This document shows positions 29,968 to 39,496 of a stretch of 64,000 nt of DNA, piece by piece (positions within the stretch are counted from its first letter, which is position 1; each line of letters begins with the position of its first letter). Below the pieces are notes generated by a model that saw only the letters and a list, made by a program, of their open reading frames with translations, was not told the origin of the DNA and did not search any database. The DNA lies in contig JAWLGK010000019.1 of assembly GCA_041685115.1 (NCBI GenBank), positions 8,307 through 72,306 of the forward strand. Reading direction: 5' to 3'. This stretch comes from JALOAT01 sp041685115 (GTDB taxonomy: Bacteria > Pseudomonadota > Gammaproteobacteria > Thiohalomonadales > Thiohalomonadaceae). The translations under genes were made by a program, and so were the position numbers.

Positions 29968-32751
29968 TCATTTGAAAACGGTCGGGTCATCCTCCCGCAA
30001 CTTCGCTTGCGCCGCGGAGAGCCGAGCCACCGGCACACGCGGGGCGGAGCACGATACGTAATCCAGTCCCAGGCGATGGCACAGGTGTATGGAGCGCGGG
30101 TGCCCGCCGTGTTCGCCGCAGATCCCCACCTGCAAATCCGGCCGCGTCTTGCGTCCGTCGTTGACGGTCATGGCCATGAGCTTGCCGATGCCGTTGTGGT
30201 CAAGGGCCTCGAAGGGGTTGTCGCGCAGGATGCCGCGGGCAATGTACTGGGGCAGGAACTTGTTCTCTGCATCCTCGCGGGAGAACGAGAAGGCGGCCTG
30301 GCTCAGGTCGTTGGTGCCGAAGGAGAAAAACTCGGCCACACATGCCATGCGCTCGGCGCGCAGGCAGGCCCGCACCGTTTCCACCATGGTGCCGAACTTG
30401 AACGACAATTCCAGGCTGTACTGGCTCTGTACCTGGTGCCGAACGTCATCCACCAGTTCCTTGATGATGTCCAGTTCCGCCGCGCTGATCACCTGTGGCA
30501 CCATGATCTCCGGATGCACCTCGATGCCCTCGCGCTGACACTCCGCCGCGGCCTCCAGCACGCCCTGGATCTGCATGCGATAGATCTCCGGGTAGGTGAT
30601 GCCGAGGCGTACGCCGCGATGGCCGAGCATGGGGTTCACTTCGGACAACACCCGCACCTTGGCGAGCATCCTTTCCTTCTTGGCGATGGCCTCGCCCACC
30701 AGGCTGACGTTGAACACGTCGAAGGGCGCCGGCATGTCCGTGTGACGTGCCCCAGGACGCAGCAGGCGCAAAGAACCCACCAATTCGCTCATGCCTTGCA
30801 GGTTCACTTGCAGGTTGCGCAGGTGCGCCAGTTCATCTGTGAGCTGTTCCGCGGTGGGCAGGAATTCGTGCATGGGCGGATCGAGCAGGCGCACGGTCAC
30901 CGGCAGCGGCGACATGACCTGGAAGATCTCCTTGAAGTCCGAACGCTGCATGGGCAGCAGGCGATCGAGGGCATCGCGCCGTTCCTCCAGGGTGTCCGCC
31001 AGGATCATGTCCACCACCACCGGCAGGCGCTCGACGGCATTGAACATGCGCTCGGTGCGGCACAGGCCGATGCCCACGGCGCCATAGCTGCGCGCCTTGC
31101 GCGAGGCGTCGGGCGTGTCGGCATTGGCCATCACGCGCAGGCGGGCGACCTCATCGGCCCAGCCGAGCAGCGTGCGCAGGTTGTCGGAGAACTCCGGCTC
31201 CACCGTGGGGATCTCGCCCACGTAAACGTGGCCAGTGGTGCCGTCGATGGTGATCACTTCACCTTCGTTAATGACGGCTTCGCCGATGGCCGCCATGCGC
31301 GCCTTCACGTTTACCGCGATGCCCTCTGCGCCGGCCACGCAGGGCTTGCCCATGCCGCGCGCCACCACCGCCGCGTGGGACGTCTTCCCGCCGCGGCTGG
31401 TAAGCACGCCCTGGGCGGCGAAAAAGCCGTGAATGTCTTCGGGCTTGGTCTCTTCGCGCACCAGGATGACCTTCTGACCGGCCCGTCCGAGTAGTTCGGC
31501 GCGATCGGCGTCGAACACCGCCTTGCCTGCGGCCGCGCCGGGTGAGGCCGCGAGGCCCTGTGCCACCGGGGTGGCCTTGTGCGTGGGATCGAGGCCCGGA
31601 TGCAGCAGTTGCTCCAGCAACTCCGGCTCGATGCGCAGCAACGCCCGTGAGCGATCGATGAGCCCCTCGTTGGTCATTTCAACGGAGGTGCGCACCATGG
31701 CGGTGGCGTTCATCTTGCCGTTGCGGGTCTGCAGGCAATAGAGCACGTTTTTCTCGATGGTGTACTCGTAGTCCTGCACCTCCTTGTAGTGGCCTTCGAG
31801 CTTGTTGCGCAGCTCCACCAACTGACGGTACAGCTCGGGCATCTCCTCCTGCATGGCGGCGACCGGCTTCGGCGTACGGATACCGGCCACCACGTCTTCG
31901 CCCTGGGCGTTGACCAGGTACTCGCCGAACATCACGTTCTCGCCGGTGCCCGGGTCGCGGGTGAAGCCCACGCCAGTGGCGCAATCATTGCCCATGTTGC
32001 CGAACACCATGGTCACCACGTTCACCGCCGTGCCGTTGGCCATGTCCGGTGTGATCTTGAATTCGCGCCGATAATCCACCGCGCGCTTGCCCATCCAGGA
32101 GTTGAACACTGCACGGATGGCGTATTCCAGCTGTTCCATGGGCTCGGCCGGGAACGGTTTGCCGGTCTGTTCCTTTACCACCTGGAGGAACAGCTGCGAG
32201 ATCTCCTTGAGGTCTTCCGCGGAGAGGCCGATGTCGGCCTTCACGCCGGCGCGGCGCTTCACCGCCTCGAAGTGTTCGTCGAAGTGTTCGTCGGCCACGC
32301 CGAGCGCCACCCTGCCAAACAACTGGATGAAGCGGCGGTAGGCATCGTAGCCGAAGCGTTCGTTGCCGGTCTGACGGATCAGACCCGCCAGGGTCTGGTC
32401 ATTCAGGCCGAGGTTGAGGATGGTATCCATCATCCCCGGCATGGACATGGCGGAGCCGGAACGCACCGATACCAGCAGCGGATTGTCCGCGCCGCCGAAG
32501 GTCTTGCCGGTCTTCTTTTCCAGCGCGCCGACGTGGCTGCGCACCTCGTCCATAAGACCCTCGGGCAGCTGATGCGAGGGATTGTCGAGATAGGCCAGGC
32601 AGGCATCGGTGGTGATGACGAAACCCGGCGGCACGTTGATGCCGATCTGCGTCATCTCGCACAGGTTGGCGCCCTTGCCGCCCAGCAGCTGCTTGTTCTT
32701 ACCGTCGCCCTCTTCGAAAGAAAAAATGTACTTGAGTTGCGCACGCGTCAT
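29968..32751 (-). CDS. ppdK: pyruvate, phosphate dikinase
   Basis: PPDK (927 residues) interconverts pyruvate, ATP and phosphate with PEP, AMP and diphosphate. The N-terminal ATP-grasp region starts FSFEEGDGKNKQLLGGKGAN. The swivelling domain has the phosphohistidine loop GGKTSHAAVVARGMG (His459). The C-terminal barrel has CRTERMF, GTNDLSQAAFSFSREDAE and the catalytic CGEHGGHP. The start at 32751 (MTRAQLKYIF) matches family N-termini. The same frame stays open upstream across pflB, but that part is antisense shadow. It diverges from pflB over a 297-bp gap in which no FNR-type site is clear. It could serve gluconeogenesis or a PPi-linked glycolysis. Confidence 0.95.
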   Translation of the reverse strand: MTRAQLKYIFSFEEGDGKNKQLLGGKGANLCEMTQIGINVPPGFVITTDACLAYLDNPSHQLPEGLMDEVRSHVGALEKKTGKTFGGADNPLLVSVRSGSAMSMPGMMDTILNLGLNDQTLAGLIRQTGNERFGYDAYRRFIQLFGRVALGVADEHFDEHFEAVKRRAGVKADIGLSAEDLKEISQLFLQVVKEQTGKPFPAEPMEQLEYAIRAVFNSWMGKRAVDYRREFKITPDMANGTAVNVVTMVFGNMGNDCATGVGFTRDPGTGENVMFGEYLVNAQGEDVVAGIRTPKPVAAMQEEMPELYRQLVELRNKLEGHYKEVQDYEYTIEKNVLYCLQTRNGKMNATAMVRTSVEMTNEGLIDRSRALLRIEPELLEQLLHPGLDPTHKATPVAQGLAASPGAAAGKAVFDADRAELLGRAGQKVILVREETKPEDIHGFFAAQGVLTSRGGKTSHAAVVARGMGKPCVAGAEGIAVNVKARMAAIGEAVINEGEVITIDGTTGHVYVGEIPTVEPEFSDNLRTLLGWADEVARLRVMANADTPDASRKARSYGAVGIGLCRTERMFNAVERLPVVVDMILADTLEERRDALDRLLPMQRSDFKEIFQVMSPLPVTVRLLDPPMHEFLPTAEQLTDELAHLRNLQVNLQGMSELVGSLRLLRPGARHTDMPAPFDVFNVSLVGEAIAKKERMLAKVRVLSEVNPMLGHRGVRLGITYPEIYRMQIQGVLEAAAECQREGIEVHPEIMVPQVISAAELDIIKELVDDVRHQVQSQYSLELSFKFGTMVETVRACLRAERMACVAEFFSFGTNDLSQAAFSFSREDAENKFLPQYIARGILRDNPFEALDHNGIGKLMAMTVNDGRKTRPDLQVGICGEHGGHPRSIHLCHRLGLDYVSCSAPRVPVARLSAAQAKLREDDPTVFK

Positions 32752-33048
32752 GGCCAAAGCCCCATGGGTCCGGTTCTCCGGTAAACATAGTTGAACGGCT
32801 CCGCCGACAAGCCGTGCCAAAGGGGCTAAAAAGTAGGTATGGGCGCTGATGATCCAGCGGATTGCCATCACGGCGGCACCGGGCTCCGGTGAATCGTAGA
32901 TACACCTATGTTCGGGCGTGGCGGTGTATGAGAAACGAACCTGTACGCCGTCAGTCATTACGGGATAATGGAGGGCGCATGGCGGAACGGCGTGCGCCCG
33001 CAGGGAGGCCAACCCAGGCCTCGTTTTCATTTTTAGGGTTACAAAACC

Positions 33049-35292
33049 ATGGATCGAAAAACTTCCGTACTCGAAGACATCTTCAAGACCCACCACTGGC
33101 AGGATGATGTCGACGTCCGTGACTTCATCTTCCGCAACATGACGCCGTATTTGGGCGATGCAGATTTCCTGAGCGGCCCGACGGACAGCACCAAGGCGCT
33201 GTGGAAGCGCTGCCAGGATCTGCTCAAGCAGGAACGCGCCCATGGCGGGGTGCTGGACATCGACACCCACACCATTTCCACCATCACCAGCCATGCCCCC
33301 GGCTACATCGACCGCGCGCAGGAGAAGATCGTCGGCCTGCAGACCGACGCACCCCTGAAGCGCGCCATCAAGCCCTTCGGCGGTTGGCGCGTCGCCGCGG
33401 AGGCCTGCAAGCAGGCCGGCTACGAGATCGACCCTGCGGTGGTCGACATGTGCCGCAAATACCGCAAGACCCACAACGACGGCGTATTCGACGCCTACAC
33501 GAATGAACACAAGATGCTGCGCAAGAGCGGCATCATCACCGGCCTGCCGGACAACTATGCGCGCGGCCGCATCATCGGCGACTACCGCCGTCTCGCCCTG
33601 TATGGCGCCGACCGGCTCATCGAGGCCAAGAAGGCCGATCGCCGAGTCCTCACCGGCACCATGACCGAGGACCGTATCCGCCTGCGCGAGGAGATCGCCG
33701 AGCAGATCAAGGCGCTGGAGATGGTGAAGGAGATGGCCGCCTCCTACGGCTTTGACGTGAGCCGTCCGGCGCAGAACGCCCGCGAGGCCATCCAGTGGAC
33801 CTATTTCGCCTATCTCGCCGCCGTGAAGGAACAGGACGGTGCGGCCATGAGCCTCGGCAACGTGAGCTCGTTCTTCGACGTGTTCATCGAGCATGACCTG
33901 GCCGAGGGCAGCCTTAGTGAGGTCGAGGCCCAGGAGCTCATCGACCACTTCGTGATGAAGCTGCGCCTGGTGCGCCACCTGCGCATGGAGGAGTACAACC
34001 AGTTGTTCGCCGGCGATCCCACCTGGGTGACCGAGGCCATCGGCGGCATGTGGAGCAACGGCACCACCAAGGTCACCAAGACCAGCTTCCGCTTTTTGCA
34101 GACCCTCTACAACCTCGGGCCCGCGCCGGAGCCGAACCTCACTGTGCTGTGGCACCCGAACCTGCCGGAGGGTTTCAAGCGCTTCTGCGCCAAGGTGTCC
34201 ATCGACACCTCATCGTTGCAGTACGAGAACGACGCGCTGATGAGTGCGGCGGGCGCCTGCGACGACTTCTGCATCGCCTGCTGCGTGTCCATGATGGAGA
34301 CCGGCAAGGAGATGCAGTTTTTCGGCGCGCGCTGCAACCTGGCCAAGACCCTGCTGCTCGCCCTCAATGAGGGTCGTGACGAGCTGACCGGCGATCTCAT
34401 CGTGCCGGATATCGCGCCGCTGCCGGAGGGGCCGCTGAACTACGACGAGGTGCGCAGCCGCTTCGAGAAGTGTGTGGCGTTCGTGGCCGGGGCCTATGTG
34501 AACACCATGAACGTGATTCACTACATGCACGACAAGTATTACTACGAGCGTGCCATGCTGGCGTTCATGGACAGTGAGATCAAACGCAACATGGCCTTCG
34601 GCGTCGCCGGCCTCAGTGTGACCGCCGACTCCCTGTCGGCCATCAAGCACGCCAAGGTCACCCCGGTGCGCAACGAGCAGGGCCTTACTACCGACTTCCA
34701 CATCGAAGGGGATTATCCGAAGTTCGGCAACGATGACGAACGCGTGGATGGCATCGCCGTGGACCTGGTGCAGCGCTTCAATGCGGAGCTTGGCAAGCAC
34801 GTGATCTACCGCAAGGCGACGCCCACGCTCTCGGTGCTCACCATCACCTCCAATGTGGTGTACGGCAAGAAGACCGGCGCCACGCCGGACGGCCGCAAGC
34901 TGGGCGAGCCCTTCGCGCCCGGTGCGAACCCCATGCACGGGCGTGACACCTCGGGCGCCATCGCCTCGCTCAATTCCGTGGCGAAGCTCAATTACTTCGA
35001 CGCGCGGGACGGTATTTCCAATACCTTCTCCATCGTGCCGAAGTCGTTGGGCGAGACCGAGGACGATCGCGTGGACAACATGACCGCCCTACTGGACGGC
35101 TATTTCACCAAGCAGGCCCATCACCTCAACGTGAACGTGTTCGATCGCGACACCCTGCTGCGCGCCATGGAGCACCCGGAGGAGTATCCGCAGCTCACCA
35201 TCCGCGTGTCGGGCTACGCGGTGAACTTCACCCGCCTCAGCCGCCAGCACCAGCAGGAGGTCATCGCCCGTACTTTCCACACGAACCTGTAA
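33049..35292 (+). CDS. pflB: formate C-acetyltransferase (pyruvate formate-lyase)
   Basis: The 747-residue glycyl-radical enzyme splits pyruvate and CoA into acetyl-CoA and formate under anoxia. The active-site pair is Cys411-Cys412 in CIACCVSMM. The radical glycine is Gly722 in RVSGYAVNF near the C-terminus, followed by RLSRQHQQEVIARTF as in E. coli PflB. Length and motifs fit true PFL rather than a diol dehydratase or choline lyase. The activase gene follows with one base between stop and start. The formate product can be oxidised by the FDH-N encoded 5 kb upstream. Confidence 0.96.
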   Translation: MDRKTSVLEDIFKTHHWQDDVDVRDFIFRNMTPYLGDADFLSGPTDSTKALWKRCQDLLKQERAHGGVLDIDTHTISTITSHAPGYIDRAQEKIVGLQTDAPLKRAIKPFGGWRVAAEACKQAGYEIDPAVVDMCRKYRKTHNDGVFDAYTNEHKMLRKSGIITGLPDNYARGRIIGDYRRLALYGADRLIEAKKADRRVLTGTMTEDRIRLREEIAEQIKALEMVKEMAASYGFDVSRPAQNAREAIQWTYFAYLAAVKEQDGAAMSLGNVSSFFDVFIEHDLAEGSLSEVEAQELIDHFVMKLRLVRHLRMEEYNQLFAGDPTWVTEAIGGMWSNGTTKVTKTSFRFLQTLYNLGPAPEPNLTVLWHPNLPEGFKRFCAKVSIDTSSLQYENDALMSAAGACDDFCIACCVSMMETGKEMQFFGARCNLAKTLLLALNEGRDELTGDLIVPDIAPLPEGPLNYDEVRSRFEKCVAFVAGAYVNTMNVIHYMHDKYYYERAMLAFMDSEIKRNMAFGVAGLSVTADSLSAIKHAKVTPVRNEQGLTTDFHIEGDYPKFGNDDERVDGIAVDLVQRFNAELGKHVIYRKATPTLSVLTITSNVVYGKKTGATPDGRKLGEPFAPGANPMHGRDTSGAIASLNSVAKLNYFDARDGISNTFSIVPKSLGETEDDRVDNMTALLDGYFTKQAHHLNVNVFDRDTLLRAMEHPEEYPQLTIRVSGYAVNFTRLSRQHQQEVIARTFHTNL

Positions 35293-35293
35293 C

Positions 35294-36025
35294 GTGCTCC
35301 GGGTCCATTCCATCGAAACCTTCGGGGCCAATGAAGGCCCCGGGATCCGCCTGGTGGTGTTCTTGCAGGGCTGCCCGTTGCAGTGCCTGTACTGCCACAA
35401 CCCGGATACGCAGCCGTGCGATCCGGCCATGGGCAGGCTGTACAGCAACGAGCAGATCCTGGAGCTGCTGGAAAAGGAACGGCCGTACTTCGTCCGCAAG
35501 GGCGGGCTCACCGTGTCAGGCGGTGAGCCCACCTTGCAGGCGCCGGGCCTGCTGGAGCTGTTTCCCCTGGTGCACGAGCGCGGCTTTCACACGGCCATCG
35601 ACACCAACGGGGTGATCTACAACCCGCAGGTGAACGCGCTCTATGACATGACGGACCTGATCATCCTCGACGTGAAGCACATCGATGATGCCTGGCACCG
35701 CAAGCTCACGGGCGGCACCAATCACGGGGTGCTGCGCAACGCAGAGTATCGGGAGAGATCGGGCAAGCCCATGTGGCTGCGCTATGTGCTGGTGCCGGGC
35801 TGGACCGATCAGCCGGAGTTCCTGGAACAATGGGCGCAGCACTTTGCGGGCTACACGACCGTCGAGCGGGTGGAGATCCTTCCCTACCACACCCTCGGGG
35901 TGCACAAGTATGCGGCCCTTGGCCGGCCCTACGGGCTGGAAGGCGTGGCGCAGCCTTCACGCCACCGCATCGAGCAGGCCCGCCAAATCTTCGCTGCTCA
36001 CCTCTCCAATGTGATCGTCGCCTGA
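35294..36025 (+). CDS. pflA: pyruvate formate-lyase activating enzyme (radical SAM)
   Basis: The 243-residue PflA generates the glycyl radical on PflB using SAM and a [4Fe-4S] cluster. The radical-SAM motif is CLYCHN within GCPLQCLYCHNPDT, and GGEP appears in TVSGGEPTLQ. The best start is GTG at 35294, giving MLRVHSIETFGANEGPGIR, which matches the conserved N-terminus. No in-frame ATG lies near. It begins one base after the pflB stop, so it is co-translated. A palindrome about 30 nt past the stop probably ends the transcript. Confidence 0.94.
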   Translation: MLRVHSIETFGANEGPGIRLVVFLQGCPLQCLYCHNPDTQPCDPAMGRLYSNEQILELLEKERPYFVRKGGLTVSGGEPTLQAPGLLELFPLVHERGFHTAIDTNGVIYNPQVNALYDMTDLIILDVKHIDDAWHRKLTGGTNHGVLRNAEYRERSGKPMWLRYVLVPGWTDQPEFLEQWAQHFAGYTTVERVEILPYHTLGVHKYAALGRPYGLEGVAQPSRHRIEQARQIFAAHLSNVIVA

Positions 36026-36055
36026 TAGGTGCCATGCTGCGGGCCTGGGAACGGA

Positions 36056-36073
36056 CCCCGGCTTTCGCCGGGG
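36056..36073. repeat. GC palindrome between convergent pflA and tsdA, probable bidirectional terminator
   Basis: CCCCGGC and GCCGGGG pair perfectly around TTTC. The word GGACCCCGG...CCGGGGTGACGG is of the type of dispersed dRS3-like intergenic palindromes known from several proteobacteria. It sits where two genes on opposite strands converge. Confidence 0.6.
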
Positions 36074-36102
36074 TGACGGTCTCTGCGCGACACCGCAAAA
36101 GA

Positions 36103-37020
36103 TTACTGCCCGGTGCCCTTGCCGAGCGTGTGCCCGTGCACGTGGTCGCCGTAGGTGCAGTTCTCGTCGTGGTAGACCTTGTCGGTCTCGGCGATGGTGT
36201 TGAGCGCGCGCGGGTCCGCGGGGCGTTCCTGGGAGTTGATGTAGCGCGCCACATCCCAGGCGTCCTGGTCGGACAGGGTGTTGGGCTTGCCGAGCGGCAT
36301 GTTGGCCTTGATGAAGCCGGCCGCGGTGTTGATGCGGTGCATGCCCGCCCCCCAGTTGTAGGAATCCTTGCCCCACAACGGCGGGAACACGTACTGGCCA
36401 TTGGCGCCCTTCTGGCCCAGACCGTCGGCACCGTGACACACCGCGCACTGGGCCTCGTACACCGCACGGCCGCGCTGGGCGTCCGGTTGCTTGGCGGGCT
36501 TGGCCAGTGACGGATAGCCGCGGCCGGGCAGGGCCACGCCCACCGGCGCACCGGTGGAAAGCCAATGGTGGTAGCTCAGCAGTGCGGTCAGTTCCTTGCT
36601 GCCCGCAGGCGGCGGCGTGCCGTTCATGGAAAACATGAAGCAGCCCTGGATGCGCTCTTCCATGGTGTCCACGCGGTCGGTCTTTTTGCGGTAGGCCGGA
36701 TACATGGTGTAGGCACCCCACAGCGGCGCCGAATCGGGCTTGCGGCCCTGGTCCAGGTGGCAGTTCACGCAGCGCATGCCGTTGTTGGTGTACTTGCCGC
36801 GCAGCTGGTCCGTGTTCATGAACAGGTCACGGCCATAGCGCACCATGTCGCCGAACGGTCCTTTGGGAAGCTGTTCGTCGGACGGTGGCGTGAAGGTGCT
36901 CGGGCCGCTTTGCGAGGCGGGCAGCTCCACCTGGTAGTCGGCGGGCTTGGGCGCGGCGTGGAGCTGAAAACTCGTCAGCGACAACCCGATCAACAAGGTC
37001 TTGAGAAATTGTTTTTTCAT
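36103..37020 (-). CDS. tsdA: thiosulfate dehydrogenase TsdA, diheme cytochrome c
   Basis: This 305-residue periplasmic protein oxidises thiosulfate to tetrathionate or does the reverse. A Sec signal peptide ends near LHA (residue 22). Two haem c sites are CVNCH (84-88) and CAVCH (192-196). Cys127 in QGCFMFSMNG lies 39 residues after the first haem histidine and probably corresponds to the unusual axial cysteine ligand of TsdA. Family stretches GPFGDMVRYGRDLFMNT and SAPLWGAYTMYPAYRKK support TsdA over generic cytochromes. The start at 37020 has AGGAG at 8-nt spacing. tsdB lies 11 nt upstream in the same operon. The direction of catalysis in vivo cannot be read from sequence. Confidence 0.88.
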   Translation of the reverse strand: MKKQFLKTLLIGLSLTSFQLHAAPKPADYQVELPASQSGPSTFTPPSDEQLPKGPFGDMVRYGRDLFMNTDQLRGKYTNNGMRCVNCHLDQGRKPDSAPLWGAYTMYPAYRKKTDRVDTMEERIQGCFMFSMNGTPPPAGSKELTALLSYHHWLSTGAPVGVALPGRGYPSLAKPAKQPDAQRGRAVYEAQCAVCHGADGLGQKGANGQYVFPPLWGKDSYNWGAGMHRINTAAGFIKANMPLGKPNTLSDQDAWDVARYINSQERPADPRALNTIAETDKVYHDENCTYGDHVHGHTLGKGTGQ

Positions 37021-37031
37021 GGCATGGCTCC

Positions 37032-37658
37032 TCACAGCTTCAGGCTGGCCAGGTAGGCGGCGACCGCCTGGGTCTCGTCGGCGGTAAGGCGATCGGACAC
37101 GGCCTTCATGAGGCCCACGGCGTCGTTGTGGCGGCCGCCGTTTTTCCACTGCTCGATCTGCTGCGCGATGTAGCCGGCGTGCTGGCCGGCGATGGCGGGG
37201 AAGGCGCCGATGCCGCGCCCCTCGGGGCCATGACAGCTGAAGCAGGCGGGGATGTCGCGCGCCCACAGGCCCTGGTTGGCGATGCGCTCGCCGAGCGCCA
37301 GTGCAGCAGGCTCGGCGCTCACGGCAGGCATCTGCGGGCGCTGTTTGCTGTAGTACTCCGTGACGGCCTTCAGTTCCGCGTCACTGAGCCCCTGCGCCAC
37401 GGGTGTCATCACCGGCGAGTGACGCGCGCCGTTCTTGTTGTCCAGCAGCTGCTTGCGCAGGTAGGCGGCGTCCATGCCGCCGAGGCGCGGGAAATTCGCC
37501 GCGGCGCCGCCGGCGCCGTCGATGCCATGGCAGGCGATGCAGGCGGTCGCACCGGCGGCGGTGCCTTGGGTGACGATGGCGAGGCCTTGTTCGTCGGACG
37601 CATGGGCGCCGACGGCGCCGCACATGGCGAGCGCCAGGGCGAGGTTTCGTAAAGGCAT
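37032..37658 (-). CDS. tsdB: TsdB-like diheme cytochrome c (c4 type)
   Basis: The 208-residue protein has a Sec signal peptide (cleaved near AHA-SD) and two cytochrome c4-type halves, each with one haem site: CIACH and CFSCH. In organisms with tsdBA, TsdB is the electron acceptor of TsdA and passes electrons to the oxidase chain. Family c4 motifs PRLGGMDAAYLRKQLLDNKNG and the parallel PAIAGQHAGYIAQQIEQWKNG mark the two repeats. The ATG at 37658 has GGAG at 8-nt spacing. It is the first gene of the tsdBA pair. The name depends on the neighbour, since sequence alone would also fit cytochrome c4. Confidence 0.8.
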   Translation of the reverse strand: MPLRNLALALAMCGAVGAHASDEQGLAIVTQGTAAGATACIACHGIDGAGGAAANFPRLGGMDAAYLRKQLLDNKNGARHSPVMTPVAQGLSDAELKAVTEYYSKQRPQMPAVSAEPAALALGERIANQGLWARDIPACFSCHGPEGRGIGAFPAIAGQHAGYIAQQIEQWKNGGRHNDAVGLMKAVSDRLTADETQAVAAYLASLKL

Positions 37659-37723
37659 GGGAATGACTCCGGGACTTGCAGTGAGATGAAACGAAAGCGG
37701 TTAAACGGGAGACGGGAAGCGCT

Positions 37724-38416
37724 TCACGCCTCGCGCGTGAACATGAGGTCCCACACGCCATGGCCGAGCCGATGCCCGCGACGCTCGAACTTGGTGAGCA
37801 CGCGGTAATCGGGCCGGGGGACGAAATCGTCGCTGGTCGACAGGTTGCGGTAACCGGGCGCACCACGCATGACCTCGAGCATGTGCCCGGCGTAGTTCTC
37901 CCAGTCCGTCGCCATGTGGAAGCGACCGCCAATCTTGAGCTTGCGGCGCACCAGCTCCGCGAAGGCGGGCTGAACGATGCGACGCTTGTGATGACGCGTC
38001 TTGTGCCAGGGGTCCGGGAAGAACAGCAGCACGGCATCCAGGGCGTCGTCCGGGATCTGCCGGGTCAACACCTCCACCGCGTCCGTGCACATGACACGCA
38101 CGTTGGTAAGCCCTTTTTCGCCCACTTGCATGAGCAGGCGACCGACGCCGGGCCGATGCACTTCGATGCCCAGGTAATCGGTGTCGGGATGGCGCTCGGC
38201 GAGCGCGGCCAGGTTGGCGCCGTCGCCGAAACCGATCTCCAGCACGCGCGGCGCGGTGCGCCCGAACAGGCTATCGAGATCCAGCACCTCCTCACCTGGC
38301 TCCACGCCGAAACGCGGCCAGAGCTCGGTAAGCGCGCGTTCCTGTGCGATGGTGATCCGTCCTTGGCGGCGAACGAAACTGCGCACGGCGCGCAGCGGCA
38401 GCGCTTCGGAATTCAA
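37724..38416 (-). CDS. trmB: tRNA (guanine-N7-)-methyltransferase
   Basis: The 230-residue TrmB methylates G46 in the variable loop of tRNAs using SAM. Diagnostic motifs are VLEIGFGDGANLAALAERHP (SAM site), YLGIEVHRPGVGRLL, LLFFPDPWHKTRHHKRRIV (the PDPWxKxRHxKRR signature) and TKFERRGHRLGHGVWDL at the C-terminus. Length is normal for the family. It lies downstream of corA in the same direction with a 105-nt gap, so it may be expressed from its own promoter. Confidence 0.96.
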   Translation of the reverse strand: MNSEALPLRAVRSFVRRQGRITIAQERALTELWPRFGVEPGEEVLDLDSLFGRTAPRVLEIGFGDGANLAALAERHPDTDYLGIEVHRPGVGRLLMQVGEKGLTNVRVMCTDAVEVLTRQIPDDALDAVLLFFPDPWHKTRHHKRRIVQPAFAELVRRKLKIGGRFHMATDWENYAGHMLEVMRGAPGYRNLSTSDDFVPRPDYRVLTKFERRGHRLGHGVWDLMFTREA

Positions 38417-38521
38417 GGCGAGAAGGGTCCTGTGTTGAGTGGTCGGGGATTGTAAGTCATGTAAGGAAATTCCGCACCCTGCCCGGTGGGATATGGCCGG
38501 TCCGCGGTTGAGGTCGGCGTG

Positions 38522-39478
38522 TCAGAACCAGCGCTTTAGGCGGAAGAACAGCAACAACATCGCCGCCAGCACCACCATGCCGCCGACGGTGAAATAAAAA
38601 CCCGCCTGTACGTGCAGCGCCGGCACGTACTCGAAGTTCATGCCGAAAATGCCGGCCACCAGATTGAGCGGCAGGAAGATTGCCGAGACCACGGTGAGCG
38701 TGCTCATGATCTCGTTGGTGCGCGTGGAAACAGCGGAGAAGTGCAACTGGATCAGGTTTTCCACTTCTTTCTGTTGGTGCGAGGCGAAGCGGGTGATGCG
38801 ACGGATGTGTTCCACCAGATCCGTGTAGCGCACCGCCAGCTGTTCCTCCATGGGCAGGCGCGCGTTGTCGCGCCAGCCGATCACCGCGTCCTCCTGTTCC
38901 TCCGACAGCGACTCCAGACGACGCAGCACGCTGCGGTGCTCCATGATGCGGCGCAGGTCTTCGGGGCTGCGCGGGTCGAGCATGGCCTCGGCCCACTGCT
39001 CCACGTGCGCGGCCAGGGGTTCGCGCATGGCGAGGAAGCGATCGACCATGGCGTTCAGGATCAGGTGCATCAACGCCATCGGGCTCGATGGGATGCGCAT
39101 GGGCTGCTGCAAGAGCCGCTGTCGCACGGCGGCGATGGAATGGCTCTCGTGGGGCCGCACCGTGATCAACACACTATCGAGCAGGAAGAACGTGGCGGGA
39201 TGGGTGAAAAACGCCTCGCCCGACTCCGGCACGTGGCTACGAAACACCAGCATGTCGTAATCGCCGGTGTTGTCGTAAAACGAGGGGTGCGCAAGATTGA
39301 GGCTGTCGTTGACGTGGCGCTCGTGAAAACGCACGCCGATCACGGGCTCGGCGACGGTCGGCCAGTCGGTCTCTTCATGGGAGAAATCGAGCCACAGAAA
39401 ACCGCCGGGCGGCACCGTCGCCTGCGCCGCACCGACGGATTCGGGCGGCGCTCCCGACGGAAAAACGAAGGCGTCCAT
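38522..39478 (-). CDS. corA: CorA-family divalent cation transporter
   Basis: The 318-residue protein has a large N-terminal cytoplasmic domain and two C-terminal membrane helices. The first helix ends in the signature GMNFEYVPAL (GMN), which is the ion-selectivity loop, and the second is followed by the basic RLKRWF at the end. CorA channels import Mg2+, while ZntB relatives carry Zn2+ and usually keep the same GMN, so substrate is not certain. It lies 18 nt downstream of thiG on the same strand, possibly as part of the thiS-thiG-corA unit. Confidence 0.88.
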   Translation of the reverse strand: MDAFVFPSGAPPESVGAAQATVPPGGFLWLDFSHEETDWPTVAEPVIGVRFHERHVNDSLNLAHPSFYDNTGDYDMLVFRSHVPESGEAFFTHPATFFLLDSVLITVRPHESHSIAAVRQRLLQQPMRIPSSPMALMHLILNAMVDRFLAMREPLAAHVEQWAEAMLDPRSPEDLRRIMEHRSVLRRLESLSEEQEDAVIGWRDNARLPMEEQLAVRYTDLVEHIRRITRFASHQQKEVENLIQLHFSAVSTRTNEIMSTLTVVSAIFLPLNLVAGIFGMNFEYVPALHVQAGFYFTVGGMVVLAAMLLLFFRLKRWF

Positions 39479-39496
39479 GCCGTCCGGTGGCTGCGA

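Noticed and set aside
29968..34155. A 1395-codon minus-strand frame making a fused PPDK
   Set aside because: The part beyond 32751 is antisense to pflB and shows no domain. PPDK family N-termini begin at 32751.
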